This document shows, piece after piece, positions 23,601 through 34,470 of a DNA stretch of 64,000 bases; the first letter of the stretch is position 1; each line of letters begins with the position of its first letter. Both the position numbers and the translations under genes were made by a program. The notes beneath the pieces are model-generated. The model was not told the DNA's origin and did not search any database. It saw only the letters and a program-made list of their open reading frames with translations. This DNA comes from Pyronema omphalodes (Eukaryota; Ascomycota; Pezizomycetes; Pezizales; Pyronemataceae): the NCBI GenBank assembly GCA_024516155.1, contig JAJJXM010000022.1:496001-560000 (forward strand). The letters are read 5' to 3'.

Positions 23601-25700
23601 TGGGGAGCCTGGGGAGCCTTGTGCTTCTAGGATCCTAAAATAACGACCGTCAACGTCAAACAATTGCGACCCAAGAACCATTGAAAAATCAATAGATGGA
23701 AGTGACTTTGTAGTGCTGAAGGGGATGGTCAATCGACGACTGCTTGACTCACAGTTTGGTAGGGTTTTCGAGCTGCTGGATAGGGATCTGAAGCGCAGTG
23801 ATATGATACTCTATTTATGCAGCCCAATTCCCCAATCCCCGTGTGCTCGAGCCTACAAATGCCATGAAACGCACGAAAGAATTAAAAGTGTGGAGTACAG
23901 AGAGATTATCCCAGGATTTAATGGAAATAACATGGGTTACTTCGCGGGGTTGTAACGCCTGAATTTGTTACCATTCTGCCGTTGAATTGCGGGGGAATTC
24001 ATGCTTGTTGTTGCAAGAAGGGGTGTTGTTAATGTACTTCCAAATACGCTGGCCAAGATATGCATATGAGATCTCAGGGGTTGTCGGGGTCGTGAACATC
24101 GGAGTTCCACGAGATGCTGGCGTTCCTGAGGGGTTCCTGAATTCCGGAGATTTTCGAGTTGTGTGTTGTAGTACTGCGTAATTCATCGCCATGTTTCTCG
24201 CTGGTGGATTGCTCTCAACAAAAAACAAGAAAATATGAGGCTGTGGATAATTCGAGAAGATGGAAGTAGCTAATGATAACCGAAGAACAAGATGGCAGCG
24301 GTTCAAGCGTCCGACGTCCGGCTCTTCTCGAAGCCGGAGGAAACTACTGACAACGCCAAGGACCGGTTCCATAAATATCCGTCGAGTCTAAAGATGCGAC
24401 TTGACCAAGCTAGTCCATGCTAGGCTTAGATGGGCCACGCCCTCCGCTATTCTACGCTAAGAAGTCCAATTCGGGACGATTATTTGTTGAAAGTCGAAAA
24501 CATCGCGCACGCAAGATGATAAGCCGGATATACAACGTCTAGCTGATTGATGATACCAGATGCAGGAAATATGGTGGGCTACGCGTACTGATGAGATATT
24601 CGATATGTTTCGAAGGAATGCTCATCAGATCATGATCTAGACTTCAGAAATCTGACCGCTGGATAAGCTGCGTATGGATTTGGACTTCAACAACTTCAGT
24701 ATTCAGCTGTCTTTTGGGGGCTTCGTTTGCCATCTGGACTGCTCTTTGTAGACATCTACCGATAAGTTTCCAGGTATCATCTGCCAGAATTTCAGTCCGG
24801 CACAGATCCCCTCCCGCAATCCTCGGGTTCCTCGCATCACCGGTCTCTACCTATCCACGCTGCACTGCAGCGGCGCACACTACCTTTATGCATACGACCA
24901 TGATCTCGTGGTCCCTGGCCAGGTTGATTCTACATATCCATGACCTGCCTCCGGTGTCACCTCTGTCACTCTCGACTATCGTTTGTTTATCTTGCCCCAG
25001 GGTAGATTGTACGACGACGACAGCGTACCGATTACTAGATCTAGATATGGATGTTTATTTGAGATTTTGCCTGATGTCATAACTTGCTGCCATCTTGGTG
25101 AAAGGTGGCATAAATCCCCAGAACATCTATTTATTTCTAGGGGGACCCTTGGTTGATCGAGTGATGGTCCTACACTATAAGCCGCGAAACAAGTGAAAGG
25201 GGAAGGTAAAAAAATAGCAGCAGCGGCCGCTGAACGTGTCTTGTTGCGCGATTGGCGGTGGAATTAAAGGATTAATCAATTGCACGAATACGCAATACTA
25301 GCTGTTTTAAGTCGATTTGAGAGAGGTTTCTGGAAATAAAAATGCAGATGGACTTGTATTTCTTGGAAGTTATTCAGCTTAATACTAACTTTAAAGAGGG
25401 CAATTTGCTGGAAATAAATTCGCGGACCTGATTAGCGCGGCTATCGTCTCGCCACGCTGTTACCGCCAGGGTAATTTGTTTATTTTGATTTCTTGTCGAC
25501 ACTTGTGAGGAAATAAAGGCAATGCCATGCCGTCTTATTGCTACGTATTTGAGAGAAAATAAAGTCAATAAATGCCTTCTTATCGATGCGGTTTCTAAGG
25601 TTCATGCGGTGTTACGGTGTGTCGTGACTCGTCGAGATTTTGTCAAGCTGCGTGTCGTGAATCAACTCAGGATTGGTAGGTTCCACAGCTGCTGCTGTCG
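17663..25700. other. Gene-poor region, 8 kb
   Basis: No gene I can support. A plus-strand stretch 18742-19160 has hydrophobic reading frames broken by a stop at 18925, and 19838-20185 has a lone ORF; these could be decayed coding DNA but show no family motif. Contains a short direct repeat (about 20341-20413 and 20487-20553, sharing AGGGTA-TAGGTAGAAGTT) and a LINE relic at 21411-21535. Confidence 0.55.
21411..21535 (+). mobile_element. LINE 3'-end relic with CAAAT tail
   Basis: Blocks GGGGGCCTCGCGGGGTGG, ATCACGAGAG, TATAGGCCTTTCAAGCC, CTCGGTCAGATTGTGATT, ending in (CAAAT) repeats. It matches the order and spacing of the LINE 3' end at 53280-53402, with one mismatch in the hairpin and a different tail repeat. 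Confidence 0.7.
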
Positions 25701-27457
25701 CAGCTTTACCAGATGGATGTAGGTACCGTAAAAGCCTTAAGGGGAATTAGAGTGTCCGGCCAGTTGGGGGGCAGGAGGGTCAGAGGGATTTGGTCAGAGA
25801 CAGCAGAGAGAAAGAGACAGCAAGAGATTTCTTGCAGTTCTGATCCTTCTATTCCAATTCCGTTTGCAACCCATATCCGCCGTGGAATTTTGTCGAACAA
25901 ACGTTCTCGTGAGAGTTGTTGTCGGTCTTCCACGCCCTCCTCCACCCTCTCATCCTCCACTCCTCCCCTCTTCTCCGGTGTGAATTCTTCCTTTCTCTTC
26001 CCATCCTCCACTCCTCCACTCGCTGTTCTACTTCTCTAAGAAAAACGAAGGCAAAGTGTGCTGTTCATCTCCCTTCCAGCACTTCAATTCACTTACACCC
26101 AGCCCCCGTGCCTACCGCTGTGTGTGCCCCTTCAACTTCTGCTTTCTCGCTACCCCCGGCCACAAACACTCTCAACCACAACCGATTAACCTGTTCGCTG
26201 CCTCACTCCTTTTTTTCCAGTAATATTTTGCGTCCTCCAGGTCTGGAAAGTTTCTCGCTGCTGACGGCGCGGTTAGAGAGAAGAAAAGGAAACGAACGAC
26301 GAGCAAAATCGAATTTCAGGCTCGAGCCTCGCACCAAGAACACGAGCAGCACCACCGCATTAACCACGCCCTCCAAACAATCCGCTTTCCACTAAACAGC
26401 AACAACTACCCCCCAGAAGGAGCCAAAAGAGAAACTAAAACGTCTCCATCCTCCGAACCACCCACCACCCACCACAAGGTCCACACCTCTCATCAACAAC
26501 CACCCCCCCCCCCCCCCAGATCCCCTCCCCCAATTAACGCCCTCTAATCGCCTCCAATTCGTCTTCGCTCGCTTCGTCGCTTTTAACTTACTCCCCCTTA
26601 ACCTCCGCTCGCATCGCTCATAGACTGCTGGACTGTTTTGTTTGCCCGCTTTGTCCCGGATCGCCTACCTCCCGCCCCATCCCGTTATTTCGACTTACGA
26701 GTCCACTGGTGTCCACCCAACATCCTGACAACGACAACCACAACTACCTCCCCCCCCCCCCGATCTAACATCCACCACAACCCCTTACAACCTCAACCCC
26801 AATTTTGCCTCGTGAGCAAAAGTCTCTCGCGCTTGCTTCGGTTCCCCGAAATACCATTACAGAGACTCTCGGCTGTGCTTCTGGATCTCTAACCTTTTTC
26901 GTTCATTAATCGCGGTCCGACGACTCAGCACGCGGCACCCTCCTCTTCACCTTGTATAGCTTCGGCGAAAGTCCTCGGCCCCACGACTTTTCGGCCTTCG
27001 TTCATTGATTCCATTCTTGTGATCACTTTGCACGCCCTACGCTTTTAATTCCTTGTGGACGGTTGTCATTTACCGTATTTGTCGGTCAAAGCTTTTCAGG
27101 GGGTTAGTGGTTCTTCCTTCGTCATACCGCGTTGCCTACTATTGCCTACTGCTGCACACCGCTATCCTTCTCATGTCTGTCCAAGTGAACTACTTGAGCG
27201 TTCTGCCCCCGTTTCGTACTCATTCGTTCATTCCTACCAAATGAAACACCCGTAGTCCAACACCTTGCGTTTGGACCCGAAGTGCTTACACTGGATCATA
27301 GACGAAATAACTCGCCCCAATCGATTATTCGTTCATAGATATTACCTTCTTTTATTTCCGCTTCAACCCAGACCCTCAACGAGTCTGAACGTGACCGCCA
27401 GAGTCGAACCCAATCGTCGGCCTGGCATCTTCCTCAAGCAGTGGAGATTGCTCCACC
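25701..27457 (+). promoter_or_regulatory. CT-rich upstream region and likely 5' leader of the BNI4-like gene
   Basis: Plus-strand pyrimidine-rich DNA with poly(C) tracts at 26503-26517 and 26750-26761. CT-rich tracts before the transcription start are typical of highly transcribed or regulated fungal promoters. Several short upstream ORFs with ATG occur, so a long leader with translational control is possible. The transcription start is not identifiable by eye. Confidence 0.45.
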
Positions 27458-29920
27458 ATGGCAGCTCTGGTCCAGTCATTTCCCTCGCAACAATCCTCAG
27501 CTCCTGTTAGCCTCATGCAGCCGCGTTCTCAACCATCGACAGGCGCATTACATGGTGCTGCCCAGGCACAGTTGAGCCATCAACCTGCGAGGTATAGCAA
27601 TAATCGAGGCTACAGTACCGCTCCCGTCGCGACATATGCCTTTACCTCAACTCCAAGTTTAGCTACCAAGCCTCAAAGCGCTCCCGGTCCGTCAAAACCT
27701 TCTGTGGGGGGAAAGCCTGATGAGACTCGGCAATCTTACACCTCTCTAGATTCAATCAATCCTGAAGCCGCCCTTCGCGCTCCTCCTTCCACATCTCGTT
27801 CCATGGACGATACGACTCTCCAACAAGGCGTCCCCCGACCACAGCAACCACGACCCCTCTCCACCTCGTCGTTTCCCCAAAACCAAATGCAGACCGCGCT
27901 GCCTTCCCCACGAGAAAAGCCCGACCGCTACAAGCGAGTTAACCGAAATTCGTACATTGGCACGCCTGCGGCATCTGCCCAACCCAACGGGCCCGGAATG
28001 GCTGCAGTCGCTGCAGTTTACGCTCACCCAAGTCGTGCCAATAGCTCGCCCAACGTTAACGGTGGACAGAACGGTGTTGTAAAGGCACCATTTATTGGCG
28101 ACTACGAGGGTCAACTTCGGAGTCAATCGGTTGACGACATCCACACTTTGGGTCGACCTTCGCCACAGGGATCGACAAACCACGGTAGACGACGATCAGT
28201 TGGACCAGGGTCGATTACGACCGAGAGTTTCCAGAATTTTTTGCGACAGGAGTTGGCGCAGACTGGTAACGGGTCAGTAAAGGGACAAGCTACAGGGGGT
28301 CCAAAGTCTCCAGTGGTGGCGGAATTCAAACCCCCAATGCGACCAGGTAGCAGAAGAACGGGTAGCACCGACTCTTCTGCTTCTGGCTCATCATCTCGCG
28401 CTTCGGTAAGTGATTGTTTGTTTCGCTAATTGAGTTTGTCCACAACCATCTTACTAACTTGACACCTATAGAGCAATCGTAACTCCGTTGCATCGAACGC
28501 TTCGAATCCTGCACAGCCCCCTGCAAACTCGCCTCCCCACGAAATTCCTCCACGAAGCTCGTCCGCGGACGTCACTAAGCGAATGACTGCTCCATCCCCT
28601 CTATCCAAATCGGCAATCGAACCCGAAGTTGCAAAGCCGACATCTAGCGGTAGTGGCTCGGAATTCAAGAGCACTGCTGCTGAACATCTCAATGCCGTCA
28701 GCGATGGACAGAAGAAGGGTGTCAAGAACCGATTGAGACGTGCATTTTCGTTTGGCTCTGCTGCCGAGTTAAGAAAAGCTTCTGCTGCCAACCACCACGA
28801 CGCTGCAGCACGTGCTAGATCTCGTCAGGAGCTTTTCCAACAAGAACAAGATGTTGAACAGGCACGGATAGCACGCCGACAAGAAGCTGCCGGACTGGGC
28901 GAGAGCATTTATTCTGGCCAGGGCAACTTTTTTGCTGGTTCTACGGATAACATCTCCGTATCCTCGACTGCATCTTCCGCGTCAATAATGATCCGCAAAA
29001 TGGGCAAGGGAATTAAACGCAGCAGTAGAAGTCTTGTTGGAATTTTTAGACCTAAGTCATCTCATGGTTCTGAGTCGGGAAATACCCCACTTTCTCCTAC
29101 TTCTCCACCGAGCACCGGCCCGGTCTCGATGATAACGGTAGAAGCTGAGCGTGAGAGAGTTAATGTAAATGCTAATGTTACCGAGCATGTCGGTGGCGGA
29201 ACCGGCTTCCCAAAGCTAGAGCGTAACTCGCTCGAAATGCCGCCTACGATAGCGGACGATCAAGAGCGTCGCGGAAGCGTTGCATCTAGTAGTCGTGGAC
29301 GTAGGAGTATTGTTGGGGGTGAACAGGAGCGTGCTGAGATACTTGCCGCGGTTAGGAAGGGAATTTTGAAGCAACGTATGCCGCACCCTAATTTTCGTTT
29401 CTTGGACCCCCAAATGCTAATAAACCCCTCAGGCTCAGGATCAGCTTCTCCTGTCGTTAGACCCGCCCAAGGCCAGCAAGTTCCAGAAGTTCCTCAGATC
29501 ACCGGTGCCGAAAACCAGCGTCCCTCATCTGGACAGAGAGAGGGCGGGGATTACTTCATGCCCGCACCCACGTTCAACACCCAGTCACACTCCGCACCTA
29601 CTTCGCCAATGACTCATCAGAAATACAATGTATCTTTCAGCCCGAGAATTACTTTCCATGATACTTGGCCTAGCCAGGAGTACGATAGACGTGGTGAGGT
29701 TGCTACTTGTAATCGCTTGACGCCGGTTCTGGCCCAGCAGATTAAGGAGGAACTTAACACGTTCAAAATGGTACGTTTAACCCTTTACTTTCGCTTTTTG
29801 GGAAATGTAGAAGGGTTTGTCGGGGATTGCGGTTGATAACTAGTGATTGAACTCGGCTAACGATAATCGCAGGAGATGGAGGTTCACGAGCAGTCCAAAA
29901 TGTACACGCATTTCTTTTAA
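27458..29920 (+). CDS. bni4: BNI4-like PP1-targeting bud-neck/septum protein, three exons
   Basis: Spliced from 27458-28405, 28472-29770 and 29873-29920; donors GTAAGT and GTACGT, acceptors TATAG and CGCAG, all phase 0. Product 764 aa. The start has a strong context (CCACCATGG). Most of the protein is Ser/Pro/Gln-rich and probably disordered. The conserved part is the C-terminus, running from YNVSFSPRITFHDTW through YDRRGEVATCNRLTP and AQQIKEELNTFKM, completed by a 16-codon last exon reading EMEVHEQSKMYTHFF. In yeast Bni4 the equivalent segment binds the PP1 phosphatase Glc7 and targets it and chitin synthase III to the bud neck; VSF here fits an RVxF-like docking motif. In a mould the site would be septa or tips (inference). 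Confidence 0.9.
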
Positions 29921-32641
29921 CGAAATTTTATCCGTTATTTTGTCGTGTTAGCAGCGTAGCCATTTATTAAAGTTCTGATTGTTTTGTTTGTTATTTCGAG
30001 GGCGTTCTTCCATTTTATTTTCTTTTCGGATTTTCATTTTTACCTCTTTTTCTATTCAATATGGACACCTGTCTTGCTCGTTTTTTTCTCATTATCTTAG
30101 TCTTTTTTACTACAAATTTGGAGCATGTTGCCCCCCCCCCCCCCAGTTTTTTCTCCGTTCTATTTCGTTTTCAGTTTTTTTTGTTTTCAACCATCATCAT
30201 ACCATCATCATATCGTTATCTTTTTTTTTATATTAAGCAAGAGAAAGAAAGAAATACTCCCTTCGGAATTCTAAGGGAGCTACTTTACCAAAGGATACAA
30301 AAGGATACCGCGGGAATGAAGAAAGTGGATGGATATAAAGTAAGGCATTTCTTTTTTAGTTTCGTCTTTTTTTTTGAGTTATTTTTTTTGCACCGTGTTG
30401 CTGTAACTGCTTTGATTAGACAGAGCGATGTTGTCTTTTTTTGCTTTTTTTTCTAGTTAAGCTAAAATCGGGAGGGTTCTGTTTTTGCTTTTTTTTTGTC
30501 TCTTGTCTTTCTTGAGTTTGTGTCTTGTTCACTAGTTCTGCGTTTTTGTTTTTGTTTTTGTTTTTTTTTTTTCGTTTTTGCCTTTTGTGCTTCGTCTTGC
30601 GTGTTTTTTTTTTCTTTTTTTTTTGCGGTTCTGCTTTGGATTTTGTTTTGTCCGGTCGGTTTGTGGTTTGTGGTTTAGTTCGGGGACATAGGGGAGGGTG
30701 GTTTCAAGAAGGGATATAACATGGGGCTATTTTACTAAGGGGATCCTGCAAGGGGGTTTATAAGGAGCGAGCGAAGACGGAAGAGCATAAGACCAGAAGA
30801 GCAGAAGAGCAGAAGAACAGCAGAGAGAGAATTCTATATCATACCATCGGAAGGGGAAGTGAAACATATTGTTGGAAGGATTGATTGATTGATACCAGAG
30901 CTTTTTGTGTTCTTTGTGTTATTTTTTTTTTTTTGTTGGAGTATGCGGATGATCGAGGGAAGGGTTAATCACAACTTTAATATGAATTATTAGACGATGG
31001 GAGTTTATGATACCTTACACTGCTACTGATACTGAATAAAAACTATGGATTTTCAACGATGTGTGATTCCGAGTGTGATGTGTACAGTCTAAAAGCTGAT
31101 CTTGGAAGCAGTGTAGGACCTGGGTAGAGTAAGAGCTAGCGCTAAATAAAATAACGAACTCAGAAATTACTGCAGCATATTTTTCGGATTATCTCGTTCA
31201 TTCTCACCGATATGCCCACAGTCAATTATCACACACTCCCCCCAATCACCTCTACGTCTGCAAAATCTTGCGATCATACAAAAAACGAGTTAGAGCTGAT
31301 TAGAGAGAATGCAAAAGCGTGGCATAGAGTGATTTATGATGCCCTAATTCTCTGACACGTGATCCGTAGTTACCATTTGTATATAGCCTTGTCGTTAGCC
31401 TATATATTTTTAGGGGGCATAAACCCTTCCCGTATCAACCGATTCTGGTCCAGAGTTCCCCATTTTCGCTTTCTTCATCAATCACAATCTTCCAAGTAAC
31501 CATATAATTGAATAACATTACTGAAGAGCGTTATAGGAATGCATTGGATTGCAATTGTGACAAATAATAGCCCTTGATGATATCGTGAGCTGGTAGTTTG
31601 TCGTTTTTATAAGAAGAACTTTGGCGAAACGAACAGTATGTTCGGGCTTAGTTAGTTCATCTATGGTTGGTTATCTGGAAGGGTGTGTTTTGCTTGTCCA
31701 TGGATTTTAATAGATTGGTTAAAGCTGAGGCGGAGATCGGAGTCATGTGATACATACTTTGTTCATTGAACGAGCTTATCTCTCGAGAGAGATTTATGTC
31801 GGCTGGATTATTCGATTTGAGGGAGAGTGTTCATTGATATTGCTAGGGTGAATTAATGTCCTAACTCCTAAGTATTGGGATAACCTAAAAAGCGGTGGTG
31901 ATATGCAGTTACCAAGTGTTGTTGAAAGATGAGATGGAGAGTTCGGTACGTACGTGTGACTATTAAAGTCTTGATGGTTGAGAGTTATGGCAAATATCAG
32001 TGCTCTTTTTGGTATTTCTGAGTCGTTTAAAATCGGTGAGGCGGTTTTTTTTAGACTGTGTTGAAGTTTTAGCCTGTAAAGCCGTGTTCTCTTTGTGACT
32101 GTTGATGGAAGTGGATGTTGCCTTAGCGCACATCACCTCCTTATGTTCTTTCTGCCGTTGTAGATACTTATCCTTTATCCAATTCATTTACTTCTATATC
32201 TACCTCCATCTTTCCCTCTCGTTTGACTCCAAGCCTTTCCTCACGTCACACCTTCGTCCTCCAACAGACAGCACCCAGCACATATACACGATTGATCACT
32301 CGGTGTACTGGTGCCGAGAAAGCTACGATCACGTGTTGTTTTTCAAGTAACGTCCCATGTGATTCTCCATGTCATATTGACGTGATATTCACGTGATGTA
32401 CAATCATCTAGGCAATGACTCAACAATCCTTAACCGCCAATTAATTCGCCAAGACCACACACAAGGTATTTAATTCGTCCGCCCCCGCGACCCCACTTTT
32501 CTTTACTTCTGTCTTGTTTCCATATTCTCAACTGACGAAGTGTATCGTCTTATTATCCTTATCCTATCATTACAGCTGCGGATTCTCTAGGCTATCTGTT
32601 GAATCCCCCCACCCTCACCCCCACCTGCGCTCATCATAGCA
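29921..32641. other. Intergenic, T-rich then AT-rich
   Basis: 29930-30720 is strongly T-rich on the plus strand (3' flank of the BNI4-like gene) with a 14-bp poly(C) at 30131-30144 and TTTTTG runs near 30545. The rest holds no gene I can support. The final part before 32642 is presumably the promoter of the next gene. Confidence 0.6.
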
Positions 32642-33846
32642 ATGTCCCGCCGCACTTACGCCTCCTTCGGCAGTCGCCAGAATTTCCAAGCCTCCTTTGG
32701 CCTTGGTATGGATCCGGACTCTATCGACGAGGGAACTACAATCCTCAAAGCCATGGAGAAAGCTAGTATCGTGAGTGATGACGAGATGCCGGAACTCGAA
32801 GATATCCCCGAGAAAGCTAGTATCGTGAGTGATGACGAGATGCCGGAACTCGAAGATATCCCCGGCCACACCGCAAGCAAGAGGACCCAAGCGAAGAAGA
32901 GACAGAGACAACGAGCGAAGGAACGTGCTGCTGCTGGGGAGGTAGTAGGGCAGCCAGAAAAGGGGAAGGATATACAGACAGGAACGGATGTCGATGGCAT
33001 GTCGTCACAACAGCCTAAGAATCCCAAGACGGAAGCAAAGAAGCGAGCTAGACAGAGGAAGCGAGAGATTGCCGCGCAGGGTAACCAGGAGGCTGGACAG
33101 CAGCGGCCAAGGGACAACCAGGTGAGAATTGAGATGAATTAGAGGCATTGGCGGAATATTACGAGGACTTACCCTATACGGCTAACATAAGCGCATTGGG
33201 GACATCAGCTTTAGCGCGCAGTGCTGGACCCGTCTACATAAAAACTGCGATCCTGATAAATTCGGGCAGGTTAACCTCGCTTGTTGAGCGTCGTTATTTG
33301 TGCGCAAAAAGCAGTTGTCCCCAATGTACTAAAGTTAATCATGCTGGGATTACCCGGAAATTGATGGCATGTCATATGATGACTTTGCATTGTATCTTCT
33401 GCCTACCAGAAGGAGAATGAGAACCGGGGAAGGCCGCGAAATATGGACTAACATAAACACAGGTCCCACTTACGATGGGCTATATGAGCATGCGAAATTC
33501 GACGATTCCGAGCTTTGAGAACCTAGGTAAGCAGTGAGAATCCAAGGGAGCTTCTCCTTTTATCTTGTCCTTTTATTCTTTCGATTGCCGTTGCTTGTCG
33601 TGGACTATCCTCAATCATGGCCACTTCTATTCCGTACGGTTTCGGGACTAACAATGTGAAGAACCCCCGGAAATAGAAGAGAGCGAATGGAGAAGAAAGA
33701 ATAGGGAAAGATATGAAGCCAATGGAAGGAGCCTTCCGAAGGAAATTGTAGCGGCAGGATTAGCGGAGCAGTATGGTTTCACGCCTACTGGTGATCCGGA
33801 GATGGATTTGATCATTGCTATGGGCTTAGCAGAGATGTCGGATTGA
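32642..33846 (+). CDS. Unrecognised protein, 242 aa, three exons
   Basis: Spliced from 32642-33121, 33463-33526 and 33662-33846. Donors GTGAGA and GTAAGC; acceptors ACACAG and GTGAAG, each preceded by an ACTAAC branch point. Phases agree (0 then 1), and the model removes all internal stops, which supports it. The protein begins MSRRTYASFGSRQNFQ, has a perfect tandem duplication of an 18-residue acidic unit (KASIVSDDEMPELEDIP core), then a Lys/Arg-rich helix (KRTQAKKRQRQRAKERAA) and a second basic stretch (KTEAKKRARQRKREIAA), and ends with a helical acidic tail (IVAAGLAEQYG ... MDLIIAMGLAEMSD). The alternating acidic and basic pattern resembles nucleic-acid or chromatin binders, but I recognise no family. 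Intron 1 (341 nt) could hide another exon. Confidence 0.7.
32756..32863 (+). repeat. Perfect 54-bp tandem duplication inside the coding exon
   Basis: Two identical 54-bp copies (32756-32809, 32810-32863), in frame, each encoding the same 18 residues. Each copy contains GTGAGT, which equals a consensus 5' splice site. Confidence 0.97.
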
Positions 33847-34060
33847 TTTGTTTTGATTTGTTTGATTTTCTTGAACGTTCCCAACCTTAAGGTTGTGATG
33901 TATGCTACAATATGATACATTTCTTGTCTTCAGCTGTTACCTTAGAGTCTCTCTGAGATCCGACCCAGAGCGCTCTTCATTTCTTGGGCCTGTTGCCGCC
34001 TCTCTTCTTCATGCTGGTTTTTATTCTCGTCGTTACATTTTGGAGTCCTGTTTTCTCTTT
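33847..34060 (+). repeat. Dispersed repeat overlapping the 3' flank of the 242-aa gene
   Basis: Begins right after the stop codon. Shares AACGTTCCCAACCTTAAGG, ATGCTACA, AGCTGTTACCTTAGAGTC and CATTACATTTTGG-like blocks with 54290-54510 (same strand) and, for the first 60 bp, with 43780-43840 (opposite strand). Nature unknown: either a transposon end or the duplicated 3' end of a multicopy gene. Confidence 0.7.
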
Positions 34061-34202
34061 TCCCACTCGTCACTCTTAATTTGTCATTCTCATTTTCACT
34101 GTCAATTCGTCACTCTCAATTCATGACTCTTAATTCGGCACTCTCAATTCGTCACTCTCAGGGATTTCGGTTGATATGCAACTTTAGGATCTATGACACA
34201 TA

Positions 34203-34342
34203 CATACTCTGGGTTATTTATATTTACATTTACACCTTAATCATAGACCGTTCGAGGCCTCCAAGGCCTATGCATGACAAGGGAAATTCAGATATCCTGT
34301 CGTCGTGGCTAAAACCACCGAATGAGGCAAAATTTGGGTCTT
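34203..34342 (-). mobile_element. LINE 3'-end relic, first of a head-to-tail pair
   Basis: On the minus strand: TGCCTCATTCGGTGG, AGCCACGACGACAGGAT, CATAGGCCTTGGAGGCC (perfect 5-bp stem), CTCGAACGGTCTATGATT and a (TAAATG)-like tail. Confidence 0.75.
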
Positions 34343-34470
34343 TGATTTTTATTTTTATTTTTAATTATACACCGATCGAGGCCTCTAAGGCCTATGCGGG
34401 AGCCAAATAACCTTTTTTCCCGTCCCCATGGTTTAAACCGCCTAATGAGGCGCCCTTATCCCCTTCTCCC
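34343..34470 (-). mobile_element. LINE 3'-end relic, second of the pair
   Basis: On the minus strand: GCGCCTCATTAGGCGG, CATGGGGACGGG, CGCATAGGCCTTAGAGGCC, CTCGATCGGTGTATAATT and an (AAAAAT) tail. The tail runs directly into the body of the neighbouring copy at 34203-34342. Confidence 0.75.
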
